NCBI GenBank assembly: GCA_040905665.1
Contig: JBBDRD010000028.1
Coordinates: forward strand, 44,100-108,099
Length of the DNA stretch: 64,000 nucleotides
From: DASVCN01 sp040905665
Lineage (GTDB): Bacteria > Deinococcota > Deinococci > Deinococcales > Trueperaceae
Direction: 5' to 3'
The notes under the pieces were generated by a model, which made no database searches, was not told the origin of the DNA, and saw nothing but the letters and a program-made list of their open reading frames with translations. Both the position numbers and the translations under genes were made by a program. Of this stretch, positions 1-6,929 are shown one piece after another (position 1 is the stretch's first letter; every line of letters starts with the position of its first letter).

Positions 1-2
1 CC

Positions 3-329
3 GGGTTACCGGCGCTACTGGTGGCGAGCGCGTTCTCTTTGCCGCTGGTTTCCAAGGTCGTGACTTGGTTGGGCCTACCGCGAGAGATGCGTATCGCCCT
101 GCCTCTACTACTGGGCGTCGTGGCGCTGGCCGGTGTAGGGCAATCGCGCCGATCCACCTCGGCGACGAGCAACGAGCTTCCGGCCGATCAGGTCGCCAGC
201 GCAACAGGAGCGGTAGCGGACGAGATGAATGCGACCAGGCGCGAGCGTCTGGGCCGATCAGGAAAAGAGTCGTTTCCGCCGGACTCGCCAAACGGCAGCT
301 CCAAAGCGGGCGGCGGGACAGGTAGCTAG
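3..329 (+). CDS. C-terminal part of an unrecognised membrane protein (5' truncated)
   Basis: The reading frame is open to the left edge of the window, so this is probably the tail of a longer gene; a GTG at 21 is the first possible start inside the window. The visible part has two hydrophobic stretches (about residues 1-20 and 25-45 from position 3) separated by a short basic segment, then a polar tail of about 60 residues rich in Ser, Gly, Arg and Pro that looks disordered. No catalytic motif is visible. It ends 9 nt before the next small gene, which has its own GGAGGGG ribosome binding site. Family unknown. The hydrophobic part fits the last transmembrane segments of a polytopic protein. 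Confidence 0.4.
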   Translation, partial: GLPALLVASAFSLPLVSKVVTWLGLPREMRIALPLLLGVVALAGVGQSRRSTSATSNELPADQVASATGAVADEMNATRRERLGRSGKESFPPDSPNGSSKAGGGTGS

Positions 330-338
330 GAGGGGTCC

Positions 339-545
339 ATGCGAGCGTACAAAGGAATCGTTCGACAGGGCCAAGTCATTCTGCTTGAAGGCGCCCGACT
401 CCCGGAGGGGGCGACGGTTACGGTCACGATCGGGGAAGCCGAGTACATCCGCGCTACACTGCGCGCCGCGCTCCGCCGCAACGTGCGCAAACGCTCTCGG
501 CCACGAGTGTTGAGACCGGTGTTCGAGGCCAAGACGCTCGAATAG
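339..545 (+). CDS. Small DUF104/AF2212-like protein (possible antitoxin-type)
   Basis: This is a 68-residue protein with ATG at 339 preceded by GGAGGGG at good spacing. The first 33 residues follow the pattern of the AF2212/DUF104 small proteins: an aromatic-basic start (MRAYKGIV), a beta-hairpin 'GQVILLEG' and 'LPEGATVTVTI'. Members of that family are often listed as antitoxins of PIN-type toxins, but no PIN or other toxin gene is adjacent, so an antitoxin role is not supported here. The C-terminal half is very basic (RRNVRKRSRPR), which could bind nucleic acid. It ends 2 nt before the rsmI start, so the two are probably co-translated. Confidence 0.55.
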   Translation: MRAYKGIVRQGQVILLEGARLPEGATVTVTIGEAEYIRATLRAALRRNVRKRSRPRVLRPVFEAKTLE

Positions 546-547
546 TT

Positions 548-1363
548 GTGGGCAAGCTGGTACTCGTTCCCACTCCAATCGGCAATCTGCAGGACATGAC
601 CTTGCGGGCCATCGAGGCGCTAAAAGCCGCCGACGCCGTAGCGGCCGAAGATACCCGCCACAGCCGTAAACTGCTCGACCATTACGGCATCGACCGGAAG
701 CTGGTGAGGCTCGATGCTCACACGATGCGTGAACGGGGCGAGGGGGTGCTCGACGAGTTCCCCAATCTCGCATTCATCACCGATGCGGGTACGCCGGGTA
801 TTTCGGACCCAGGGGCCGAACTGGTGGCATTGGCGCTGCGGCGCGGATATTCCGTCGAGGCCCTGCCCGGACCGACGGCGTTCGTTCCGGCGCTGGTGCT
901 CTCCGGACTGCCGCTGGCCCGCTTCACCTTCGAAGGCTTTCTCCCTAGAAAGGGTCGGGCGCGAAGCGAGCGCCTGCGAGCAATCGCTGCGGCCGCCGCT
1001 ACCACCGTTTTCTACGAGTCTCCGCACCGGCTGGCGGCAACCCTGGACGATCTCACGCAAGTGTGCGGTGACGGGCGTCCCGCCTCGGTGAGCCGGGAAC
1101 TGAGCAAGCGTTTCGAAACCACCTACCGCGGGACTTTGGGGGAGTTGACGCAGACTTTTGCTGGGGTAGAGGTGAAAGGTGAGGTGGTTGTGGTGGTTGC
1201 GCCCGCTCCTCTGCCGTCGTCAGACGAACGGGAGCGGGATTTTGCCCATGAAGCGCGGACATTGGCGGCCGATGGAGCGAGTGGCAAGGAGTTGCGCAGG
1301 GCGCTCATGGCGCTAGGCGCGCCGCGCAACCTGGCCTACCGGTTGGCGCTCGAGGCCGAATAG
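548..1363 (+). CDS. rsmI: 16S rRNA (cytidine-1402 2'-O)-methyltransferase RsmI
   Basis: RsmI methylates the ribose of C1402 in the decoding centre of 16S rRNA, using S-adenosylmethionine. The 271-residue product has the normal family length. The tetrapyrrole-methylase fold motifs occur in order: PTPIGNLQDMT near residue 8, AEDTRHS near 34, DAGTPGISDPG near 80, LPGPTAF near 105, FEGFLPRKGR near 125, FYESPHRL near 155 and SRELSKRFET near 180. The GTG at 548 lies 2 nt after the preceding stop and is the start that gives the conserved N-terminal strand. A 95-nt gap then precedes mfd. Confidence 0.95.
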   Translation: MGKLVLVPTPIGNLQDMTLRAIEALKAADAVAAEDTRHSRKLLDHYGIDRKLVRLDAHTMRERGEGVLDEFPNLAFITDAGTPGISDPGAELVALALRRGYSVEALPGPTAFVPALVLSGLPLARFTFEGFLPRKGRARSERLRAIAAAAATTVFYESPHRLAATLDDLTQVCGDGRPASVSRELSKRFETTYRGTLGELTQTFAGVEVKGEVVVVVAPAPLPSSDERERDFAHEARTLAADGASGKELRRALMALGAPRNLAYRLALEAE

Positions 1364-1458
1364 GGCGCCGTGTAAGGCGCCGCCGTGGCCAGCCAGGGCA
1401 CAGCTAGTACAATGGCGCGGCCGGACCGACTGCATAATGGGTACCGGTCCCTCTGACC

Positions 1459-4400
1459 ATGTCGAGAGCAAGCGCACCCGAAGTCACTGTACCGAATACC
1501 GCTGGGCCCGCTATCGGTGAGCGGGTTCGCCTGCTGGCGTTACCCAGTGTGGCGAAGCTGGCCATGTTCGCGCGGCACGACGGCCCGGCAGTTCTCCTAA
1601 CGACAAGCGAACGATTACCGCTCTTCCTCGACTCCGGCGTCTTCGGTGCAGGTCGAAGCATCAATCCGACCCTCTCCGACTGGCACGAGCGGTCCGACAA
1701 GGTGGTGCTCACCCTCGAGCACGCCCTCAACGCGTTTCCGGAGGATCCCGAGAGTTACACCTTAGAGTTGCGGGTGGGCGGCAGCTATGGGCGCAACGAG
1801 TTGCAGGAGACGCTCGAGCGATACGGCTTCGAGCGCGATCAACTCCCCGGTTACTCGGTGCAGGGCGACACCCTCGCGCTTCATCTGAGTGCCGAGGTCG
1901 GCCGTGAAGCGATAAAGCTCGAGTTCTTCGGAGATGAACTAGACGGTATGCTGCAAGGCGACGAAGCCCTCGAAAGCGTGTTCCTTGCCCCTCTGCCCGG
2001 CTCTGAGGCCGAGGATGAAGGCTCCTGGCCGGTGCGGCTAATCGAAAAGTTGCCCGGAAAGGTATTTTTCGACTCACCGGAACTCGCGACGGGCGAGCTG
2101 GGCGATGAACGCGCGGCCTGGCTTTGGGAGCACTTGGCGGGAAGGCCGGTAGTGTCCTTCGGTCGCGATCCTCTGGAGCTGGAGGGGGCGAGCCGTCGAT
2201 ACGAGCCGCTCGGTTACTACCGCGGCAGGCTTACTGAGTTCACGGCCGATCTCGAGAGCTGGCTGGCGGACGGCTACAGCGTCACCGTGCTCCTCAAGTT
2301 CGAGCGCAGCGGGCGCTATCTGCGCGAGCGAATCGTCGACCATCTCGAAAGTCACTGGCTCAACCGAATCGAGAATCGTCCGGGCGTGCTAGGCCTGGTG
2401 CTCGCCCCCGGGGTCGCGGGGGGCTACCGGGACGACGAGTCACGAGAAGTGGTGATAACGGAGGAGCTGCTCTATGGCCACCAGGGCGGGCGCAAACTCA
2501 AACGGCTCCCTGGTAGAACGGTCCGCGACGCCGAGCAGCTTTCGGTGGGCGACTATCTGATTCATCCCGATCACGGTATCGGACTCTTCCTGGGACTCGA
2601 GCCTCGTCAGGTAGTGGGCGTGACCCGCGACTACCTGATCCTGCGTTACTCGGGGGAGGGTAAGCTCTATCTGCCGGTCGAGCAGCTCCCCCTGTTGCGG
2701 CGCCACCCTGGAACCACCGATGATCCGCCGCGCTTGTCGACCCTGGGAACCAACGAGTGGGCCCGGGCGCGCGAACGGGCCAGGTCGAGTGCGCAGGAGC
2801 TCGCCGCGAAGCTCATCAAGACCTACGCACAGCGGCAGGTTACGCCCGGCGTGGCCCTGCCCGAAGTACCCGACTGGGACCGGCTCATCGCCGATAACTT
2901 CCCCTTCGAGCTCACTCCCGATCAGGCGCGGTCGGTCGCGGCGACGCTGGGCGACATGGCCATTGCGGTGCCGATGGACCGGCTCATCTCGGGAGATGTG
3001 GGCTTCGGCAAGACAGAGGTGGCGATTCGCGCCGCACATCGTGCGGTAGGAAACGGCAAGCAGGCGGCGATGCTGGTACCCACTACGGTGCTTTCGAAAC
3101 AGCACTTCCAGACCTTCGCCGAGCGCTTCCGCGACCTGCCGGTAGAGGTGCGGATGCTCTCCCGCTTCACGAGCGAGCGCGAAGCGAACGAGACTCTGCG
3201 TGGCCTCGCCGACGGATCGGTGGATATCGTTGTAGGTACCCACCGGCTGCTGTCCGAGTCGGTGGTCTTCAAGCAGCTTGGCCTGCTGGTGGTCGACGAG
3301 GAGCACCGCTTTGGGGTGGGGCAGAAGGAGCGGTTGAAGTCGCTCCGGGCAAACCTCGACGTGTTGTCGCTCTCGGCCACCCCGATTCCCAGGACGCTCT
3401 ACATGAGCCTCGTTGGCCTGCGCGACGTCTCCCAGATAATGACCCCGCCCAAGGGGCGCAAGCCGATCCAGACGGTATTGCAGCCGTACGAACCGGTGGC
3501 TGCACGCGCGGCGATCCTCTTCGAACTCGAGCGCGGTGGCAAGACCTACTACATTCATGACCGGGTAGGGTCGATGAGCATGCGGGCGCGCACCCTGCAA
3601 CAGCTGGTGCCCGAGGCGCGCATCGGAGTTGCTCACGGCCAGATGGACGGTGACGCGCTCGAAGAGGTGATGCTGGCTTTCGAGGACGGAGCGTACGACG
3701 TCCTGTTGGCGACCACCATCGTTGAGTCGGGTCTCGACATAAACGGAGCGAACACCCTGATCATCGAGCGCGCCGACCGTCTGGGCCTGGCGCAGCTCTA
3801 CCAGTTGCGGGGCCGAGTGGGCCGGCGCGACACCGAGGCGTGGGCGCACCTGTTTTACCCCGGAAGGCTAACCGAGCAGGCCCAGCGCCGTCTCTACGCC
3901 ATTGCCGAGCTCAATGACCTGGGCAGCGGCCACCTGCTGGCCGAGAAGGACATGGAGATCCGTGGTGTGGGTAACCTCTTAGGGCCGGAACAGCACGGTC
4001 AGATATCCGCCGTGTCGCTGGAGGTCTATACCGAGATGCTGGCCGAGGAGATCGCCAAACTCAAGGGCGAGGAGAAGGCTGCCGACCGCGTGCCCGTGGC
4101 TATCGACCTGAACCTCGACGCGCGCTTGAGTCCCAGCTACATTCAGGATGACGATCAACGTATCGCCTTCTACGGCCGCTTTGCCGAAACCGATAGCCTG
4201 GCCGAGGTGGGCCGCATCGCCCGTGAGCTACGCGAGGCGTACGGCCCGTTCCCAACCGAGGTCAAGGCCTTCGTGGAGTTGGTGAAGCTGCGACTGCTGG
4301 CTGCCGAGCGGGGGGTGGCCTCCATCAAGGAGCACATGACCGATGTCGAAATCGCCTTTGGTGGCGACTCCGTCGATTACGACCCGCGTAAAGTCCGCGA

Positions 4401-4518
4401 ATTGAGATTCGCCGTGGAGCCTACCCGCTATCCACCTGGCTTCTCGGTCAAGAAGCGCGGCTTGGAGGCCGAGGAGTTGCCTGGGGCGATCAGCAGCGTG
4501 CTCTACGCCTGTGGGTGA
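1459..4518 (+). CDS. mfd: Transcription-repair coupling factor Mfd
   Basis: Mfd displaces RNA polymerase stalled at DNA damage and recruits UvrA, so it acts in transcription-coupled nucleotide excision repair. The 1019-residue protein is shorter than the E. coli enzyme (about 1150). The UvrB-like N-terminal region is compact. The RNA polymerase-interaction domain starts near residue 364 (GDYLIHPDHGIG). The translocase has Walker A GDVGFGKT at 512-519, the DEEHRFG box at about 612, SATPIPRTLYMS shortly after, and the GRVGRR motif near 784, followed by the TRCF C-terminal domain. ATG at 1459 has no strong ribosome binding site. A possible TACAAT -10 box lies at 1408-1413. The gene converges on the outer-membrane protein gene, with a hairpin terminator between them. 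Confidence 0.95.
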   Translation: MSRASAPEVTVPNTAGPAIGERVRLLALPSVAKLAMFARHDGPAVLLTTSERLPLFLDSGVFGAGRSINPTLSDWHERSDKVVLTLEHALNAFPEDPESYTLELRVGGSYGRNELQETLERYGFERDQLPGYSVQGDTLALHLSAEVGREAIKLEFFGDELDGMLQGDEALESVFLAPLPGSEAEDEGSWPVRLIEKLPGKVFFDSPELATGELGDERAAWLWEHLAGRPVVSFGRDPLELEGASRRYEPLGYYRGRLTEFTADLESWLADGYSVTVLLKFERSGRYLRERIVDHLESHWLNRIENRPGVLGLVLAPGVAGGYRDDESREVVITEELLYGHQGGRKLKRLPGRTVRDAEQLSVGDYLIHPDHGIGLFLGLEPRQVVGVTRDYLILRYSGEGKLYLPVEQLPLLRRHPGTTDDPPRLSTLGTNEWARARERARSSAQELAAKLIKTYAQRQVTPGVALPEVPDWDRLIADNFPFELTPDQARSVAATLGDMAIAVPMDRLISGDVGFGKTEVAIRAAHRAVGNGKQAAMLVPTTVLSKQHFQTFAERFRDLPVEVRMLSRFTSEREANETLRGLADGSVDIVVGTHRLLSESVVFKQLGLLVVDEEHRFGVGQKERLKSLRANLDVLSLSATPIPRTLYMSLVGLRDVSQIMTPPKGRKPIQTVLQPYEPVAARAAILFELERGGKTYYIHDRVGSMSMRARTLQQLVPEARIGVAHGQMDGDALEEVMLAFEDGAYDVLLATTIVESGLDINGANTLIIERADRLGLAQLYQLRGRVGRRDTEAWAHLFYPGRLTEQAQRRLYAIAELNDLGSGHLLAEKDMEIRGVGNLLGPEQHGQISAVSLEVYTEMLAEEIAKLKGEEKAADRVPVAIDLNLDARLSPSYIQDDDQRIAFYGRFAETDSLAEVGRIARELREAYGPFPTEVKAFVELVKLRLLAAERGVASIKEHMTDVEIAFGGDSVDYDPRKVRELRFAVEPTRYPPGFSVKKRGLEAEELPGAISSVLYACG

Positions 4519-4566
4519 GCGTCGGTTGCCCGAAGGCTGCCCCAGAGCCTCACGCGAGCAATGAGA

Positions 4567-4592
4567 AGCGCCCGGACCGAAGCCCGGGCGCT
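4567..4592. terminator. Bidirectional hairpin between mfd and the barrel gene
   Basis: A 9-bp GC stem (AGCGCCCGG paired with CCGGGCGCT) encloses an 8-nt loop. It lies between the two convergent stop codons, 49 nt after mfd and 21 nt after the minus-strand gene. A weak T-rich stretch follows on the + side. Confidence 0.65.
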
Positions 4593-4612
4593 GCGTTTGA
4601 TTCGAGACTAGC

Positions 4613-5125
4613 TCAGAAGTGGTAGTTGAAGCCCAGCTTGGCGTTCACACCGAAGGGTGAGCCCGCGCCCAGGTTGATGGACGGGCCAACTTCTGCGAAT
4701 ACTCCACCCTCCGGAAGCCCAGCGTCGACAAGACGGTACTCGCCGCCGAACATCAGGCCAATACCGAAGGCGGTGTCCATACCTGGGGTGTTATCGATTT
4801 CGCCAAAGGCAACCGAGAGGCCGCCACCGGCGTAGACGTCAACGGGAGTGGCGCCGGTGTCGACCGGCAGGTCAACGAGTACGTCGGCGCCAACGCCGAA
4901 TACTCCCCCGAAGCCGGCCGTGATGTTGCCGCGCAGGTCGATTCCCTGAGACAACATATCCTCGCCGCCAAAGTGGAAGTTCACGCCGAAGGGATAACCA
5001 AACGAGACGCCGGCCCAGTACTGGTCGCCCACGTCGAGGTCGGCATCCGTGGTGACGACCTGAGCTAGTGCACTTCCGAGGCCCAGTACCGAAACGGCCA
5101 ACAATGAAACGATCAATTTACGCAT
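4613..5125 (-). CDS. Small secreted outer-membrane beta-barrel protein
   Basis: The product is 170 residues. ATG at 5125 was chosen over upstream in-frame codons because it has a GGAGG site 5-9 nt before it and begins a clean signal peptide (basic MRK, hydrophobic core, cleavage after SALA). The mature part alternates polar and hydrophobic residues with many Gly and aromatic residues, as in transmembrane beta-strands, and ends in an aromatic-rich strand with a terminal Phe (NYHF), the usual outer-membrane assembly signal. It resembles 8-stranded OmpA/OmpX-size barrels, but the exact family is not recognised. It has its own sigma-70-type promoter and is monocistronic. Confidence 0.75.
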   Translation of the reverse strand: MRKLIVSLLAVSVLGLGSALAQVVTTDADLDVGDQYWAGVSFGYPFGVNFHFGGEDMLSQGIDLRGNITAGFGGVFGVGADVLVDLPVDTGATPVDVYAGGGLSVAFGEIDNTPGMDTAFGIGLMFGGEYRLVDAGLPEGGVFAEVGPSINLGAGSPFGVNAKLGFNYHF

Positions 5126-5179
5126 ATGTTCCCTCCAAGGTCTCGTGAGAAGAGAGTGAACTCCTCCTCGTCTGGAAGG

Positions 5180-5208
5180 TTTATAGCACAATGTAACAAC
5201 TGCCACAA
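5180..5208 (-). promoter_or_regulatory. Promoter of the barrel gene
   Basis: On the minus strand, -35 TTGTGG (5203-5208) is followed after exactly 17 nt by -10 TATAAA (5180-5185). This gives a leader of about 48 nt containing the GGAGG site. It is one of the most consensus-like promoters in the window. Confidence 0.75.
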
Positions 5209-5228
5209 GTAGGGTTGTTCACAAACTT

Positions 5229-5249
5229 CCCGATATCTATCGGGTTTTT
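5229..5249 (+). terminator. Short hairpin with T-run
   Basis: CCCGAT and ATCGGG form a 6-bp stem with a 4-nt loop followed by TTTTT on the + strand. No + strand gene ends here. It may stop read-through past the mfd terminator or reduce minus-strand read-through from the GIY-YIG gene into the barrel promoter. Confidence 0.45.
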
Positions 5250-5288
5250 GGCGCACGCTACAATCGAGAAGAGACTCTTTCGTCCCGA

Positions 5289-5639
5289 TTACTCGCCGCC
5301 GCTCCGCTCCGCATAACGACGCCGGGCGTCTCGCTCGAGTGGTGTTCCACGGTTGCAAGCCGGGAGCTCACCCTGTACCGAGCGGTAGTGGGAAAGCAGC
5401 CTCGCTTCCTCGGCTTGCGGAACGCGGCTATAGGAGTAACGCCAGTAACAAGCGCCGGCCCTGATGCACTCGTTCCTCGCCAGATGCTGACGCAACCGAT
5501 TCGGCACGTCGCGGCCGGATTGACCGATATAGATCACCCGCTTTTCTGCGTCAGCAATCTCGTACACCCCAGGCATCGCTTCGCGGCCGCGTGACTCGGG
5601 CAGATCGGTGAGTAGCCGCCAACGAGCCGCTAGAGGCAT
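5289..5639 (-). CDS. GIY-YIG domain protein
   Basis: The product is 116 residues. The GIY-YIG nuclease signature is seen as GVYEI followed about 12 residues later by VIYIGQS. Downstream are the conserved Arg (NRLRQHL), the metal-binding Glu (QAEEARLL) and the terminal Asn (PACNRG), so the core residues of a GIY-YIG active site are present. There is no second domain such as a UvrC or homing-endonuclease DNA-binding module, so the substrate cannot be inferred. It lies 57 nt downstream of era on the same strand and may be co-transcribed with it. Confidence 0.75.
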   Translation of the reverse strand: MPLAARWRLLTDLPESRGREAMPGVYEIADAEKRVIYIGQSGRDVPNRLRQHLARNECIRAGACYWRYSYSRVPQAEEARLLSHYRSVQGELPACNRGTPLERDARRRYAERSGGE

Positions 5640-5696
5640 GGCTCGTGGGCGGAGAGCCGCCTCGCCTGCGTCATCGATCCACGGGGATACGGAACA

Positions 5697-6665
5697 TCAG
5701 CTCTCGAATCCAAGCTCGCGCAGTGCCTCGGGGTCCTCCCGCCAGTTCCGGCGCACGACTACCTCTAGGTCCAAATAGAGTCGGCGGTCCACGAATACCT
5801 CGAGTTGCTTTCGGGCGGTTCTTCCGATCTCGCGTATCATCGCTCCCTGTTTACCGATGACCATTCCACGGTGGTTCGACTTCTCGACCCAAATCTCGCC
5901 CGTAATCACGCTCGGATCGTCACCCTCGCCGTCCTCCCAGCTGGTGACTTGCACGGCAACCGCATAGGGTAGTTCGTCGCGAAGGTGGGTCATGGCGCTC
6001 TCGCGGATCAGCTCGGCAGCCCAAGCCTCTCGCGATTGATCGCTGCGGATATTCGCGGGAAAGAAAAACGGCCCCTCGGGTAGTTGGGAAAACAGTTCGT
6101 CTCGCAGCTCGTACACTGCCTGCGGATCGTTTAGGGCCGAGAGGGTGTAGACGCGCTCGGCTCGTCCCAGCTCCTTGTAGAGCTCGAGCGCTTCCTCCGG
6201 ATAGCGCGCAGCGTCGAGCTTGTTGCCCACTAGCCAAACGGGAGTATTCGGATCGATACCGTTGAGCAGTCGGGCGACATCACGGTCTTCGTCACCCGGC
6301 GGGCGTCGCAGGTCCACCACCCACAGAACGACTTCAACATCGACGAGCGCACCCCGGATTTCGCGCCCCATGTACTCATCCAACGCAGTCGGCCCCTTGG
6401 AACGATGGAGGCCGGGAGTGTCGACGAACACGAGTTGGCGGTCTTCCTGGGTATATATTCCCCGCACGCCGCGCCGTGTTGTCTGTGGCTTGGGCGTGAT
6501 GGGAGCGACTTTCACACCCAGCAAGGTGTTGAGCAGCGTCGACTTTCCTACGTTGGGCTTGCCGAGGATCGCCACGAATCCCGAGCGCGTTATCTGCTCG
6601 GGATTCTCGCCGGCCTCCGTGGCTTCGGTTGTGGTTTCGTGGGGGTCGGATAGGTGATCAGACAT
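5697..6665 (-). CDS. era: Ribosome-maturation GTPase Era
   Basis: Era binds the 3' end of 16S rRNA and helps assemble the 30S subunit. The 322-residue protein has a 27-residue acidic N-terminal extension, then a GTPase domain with G1 GKPNVGKS (35-42), a TTRRGVRG switch I region, G3 DTPG and G4 NKLD. A C-terminal KH domain carries the GMVIGKQG RNA-binding loop. Helix alpha-K and the final strands follow as in other Era proteins. ATG at 6665 is preceded by GGGAG. The gene lies just downstream of the initiator tRNA terminator. Confidence 0.95.
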   Translation of the reverse strand: MSDHLSDPHETTTEATEAGENPEQITRSGFVAILGKPNVGKSTLLNTLLGVKVAPITPKPQTTRRGVRGIYTQEDRQLVFVDTPGLHRSKGPTALDEYMGREIRGALVDVEVVLWVVDLRRPPGDEDRDVARLLNGIDPNTPVWLVGNKLDAARYPEEALELYKELGRAERVYTLSALNDPQAVYELRDELFSQLPEGPFFFPANIRSDQSREAWAAELIRESAMTHLRDELPYAVAVQVTSWEDGEGDDPSVITGEIWVEKSNHRGMVIGKQGAMIREIGRTARKQLEVFVDRRLYLDLEVVVRRNWREDPEALRELGFES

Positions 6666-6710
6666 AGGTCTCCCGTTTCGCCTGGCGAACTAGCGCCTGG
6701 GCAATAACTG

Positions 6711-6739
6711 AAACGGGCCCCGAGATTCGGGGCCCGTTT
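6711..6739 (-). terminator. Intrinsic terminator after the initiator tRNA
   Basis: This is a perfect 13-bp inverted repeat (AAACGGGCCCCGA / TCGGGGCCCGTTT) with a 3-nt loop, 6 nt beyond the encoded CCA end of the tRNA. The stem ends in T residues on the minus strand. Confidence 0.85.
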
Positions 6740-6744
6740 CGCTT

Positions 6745-6821
<77 letters not shown>

Positions 6822-6835
6822 GCGGCGCGGAAATA

Positions 6836-6864
6836 AGGGTAACTCGCGCCTCGAGCAGCGTCAA
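6836..6864 (-). promoter_or_regulatory. Promoter of tRNA-fMet
   Basis: On the minus strand, -35 TTGACG (6859-6864) and -10 TACCCT (6836-6841) are separated by 17 nt, placing the transcription start about 8 nt before the mature tRNA end. Confidence 0.75.
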
Positions 6865-6929
6865 GGCCTTGCAATGCAGCGCGAAGATCGCGCTTGTGCA
6901 GACAGATAAAAGCGTTTCCTGAACTCTGG

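Noticed and set aside
339..545. A toxin-antitoxin pair with the DUF104-like protein
   Set aside because: No PIN, RelE or other toxin frame lies on either side; the next gene is rsmI.
2440..3849. A 469-codon open frame on the minus strand inside mfd
   Set aside because: It lies wholly antisense to well-conserved Mfd helicase motifs. Its composition is that expected of the antisense frame of a GC-rich gene, with no recognisable domain.
5266..5288. A + strand promoter (GCTACAAT) after the T-run hairpin
   Set aside because: No + strand coding region or RNA gene follows; only the antisense of the GIY-YIG gene.
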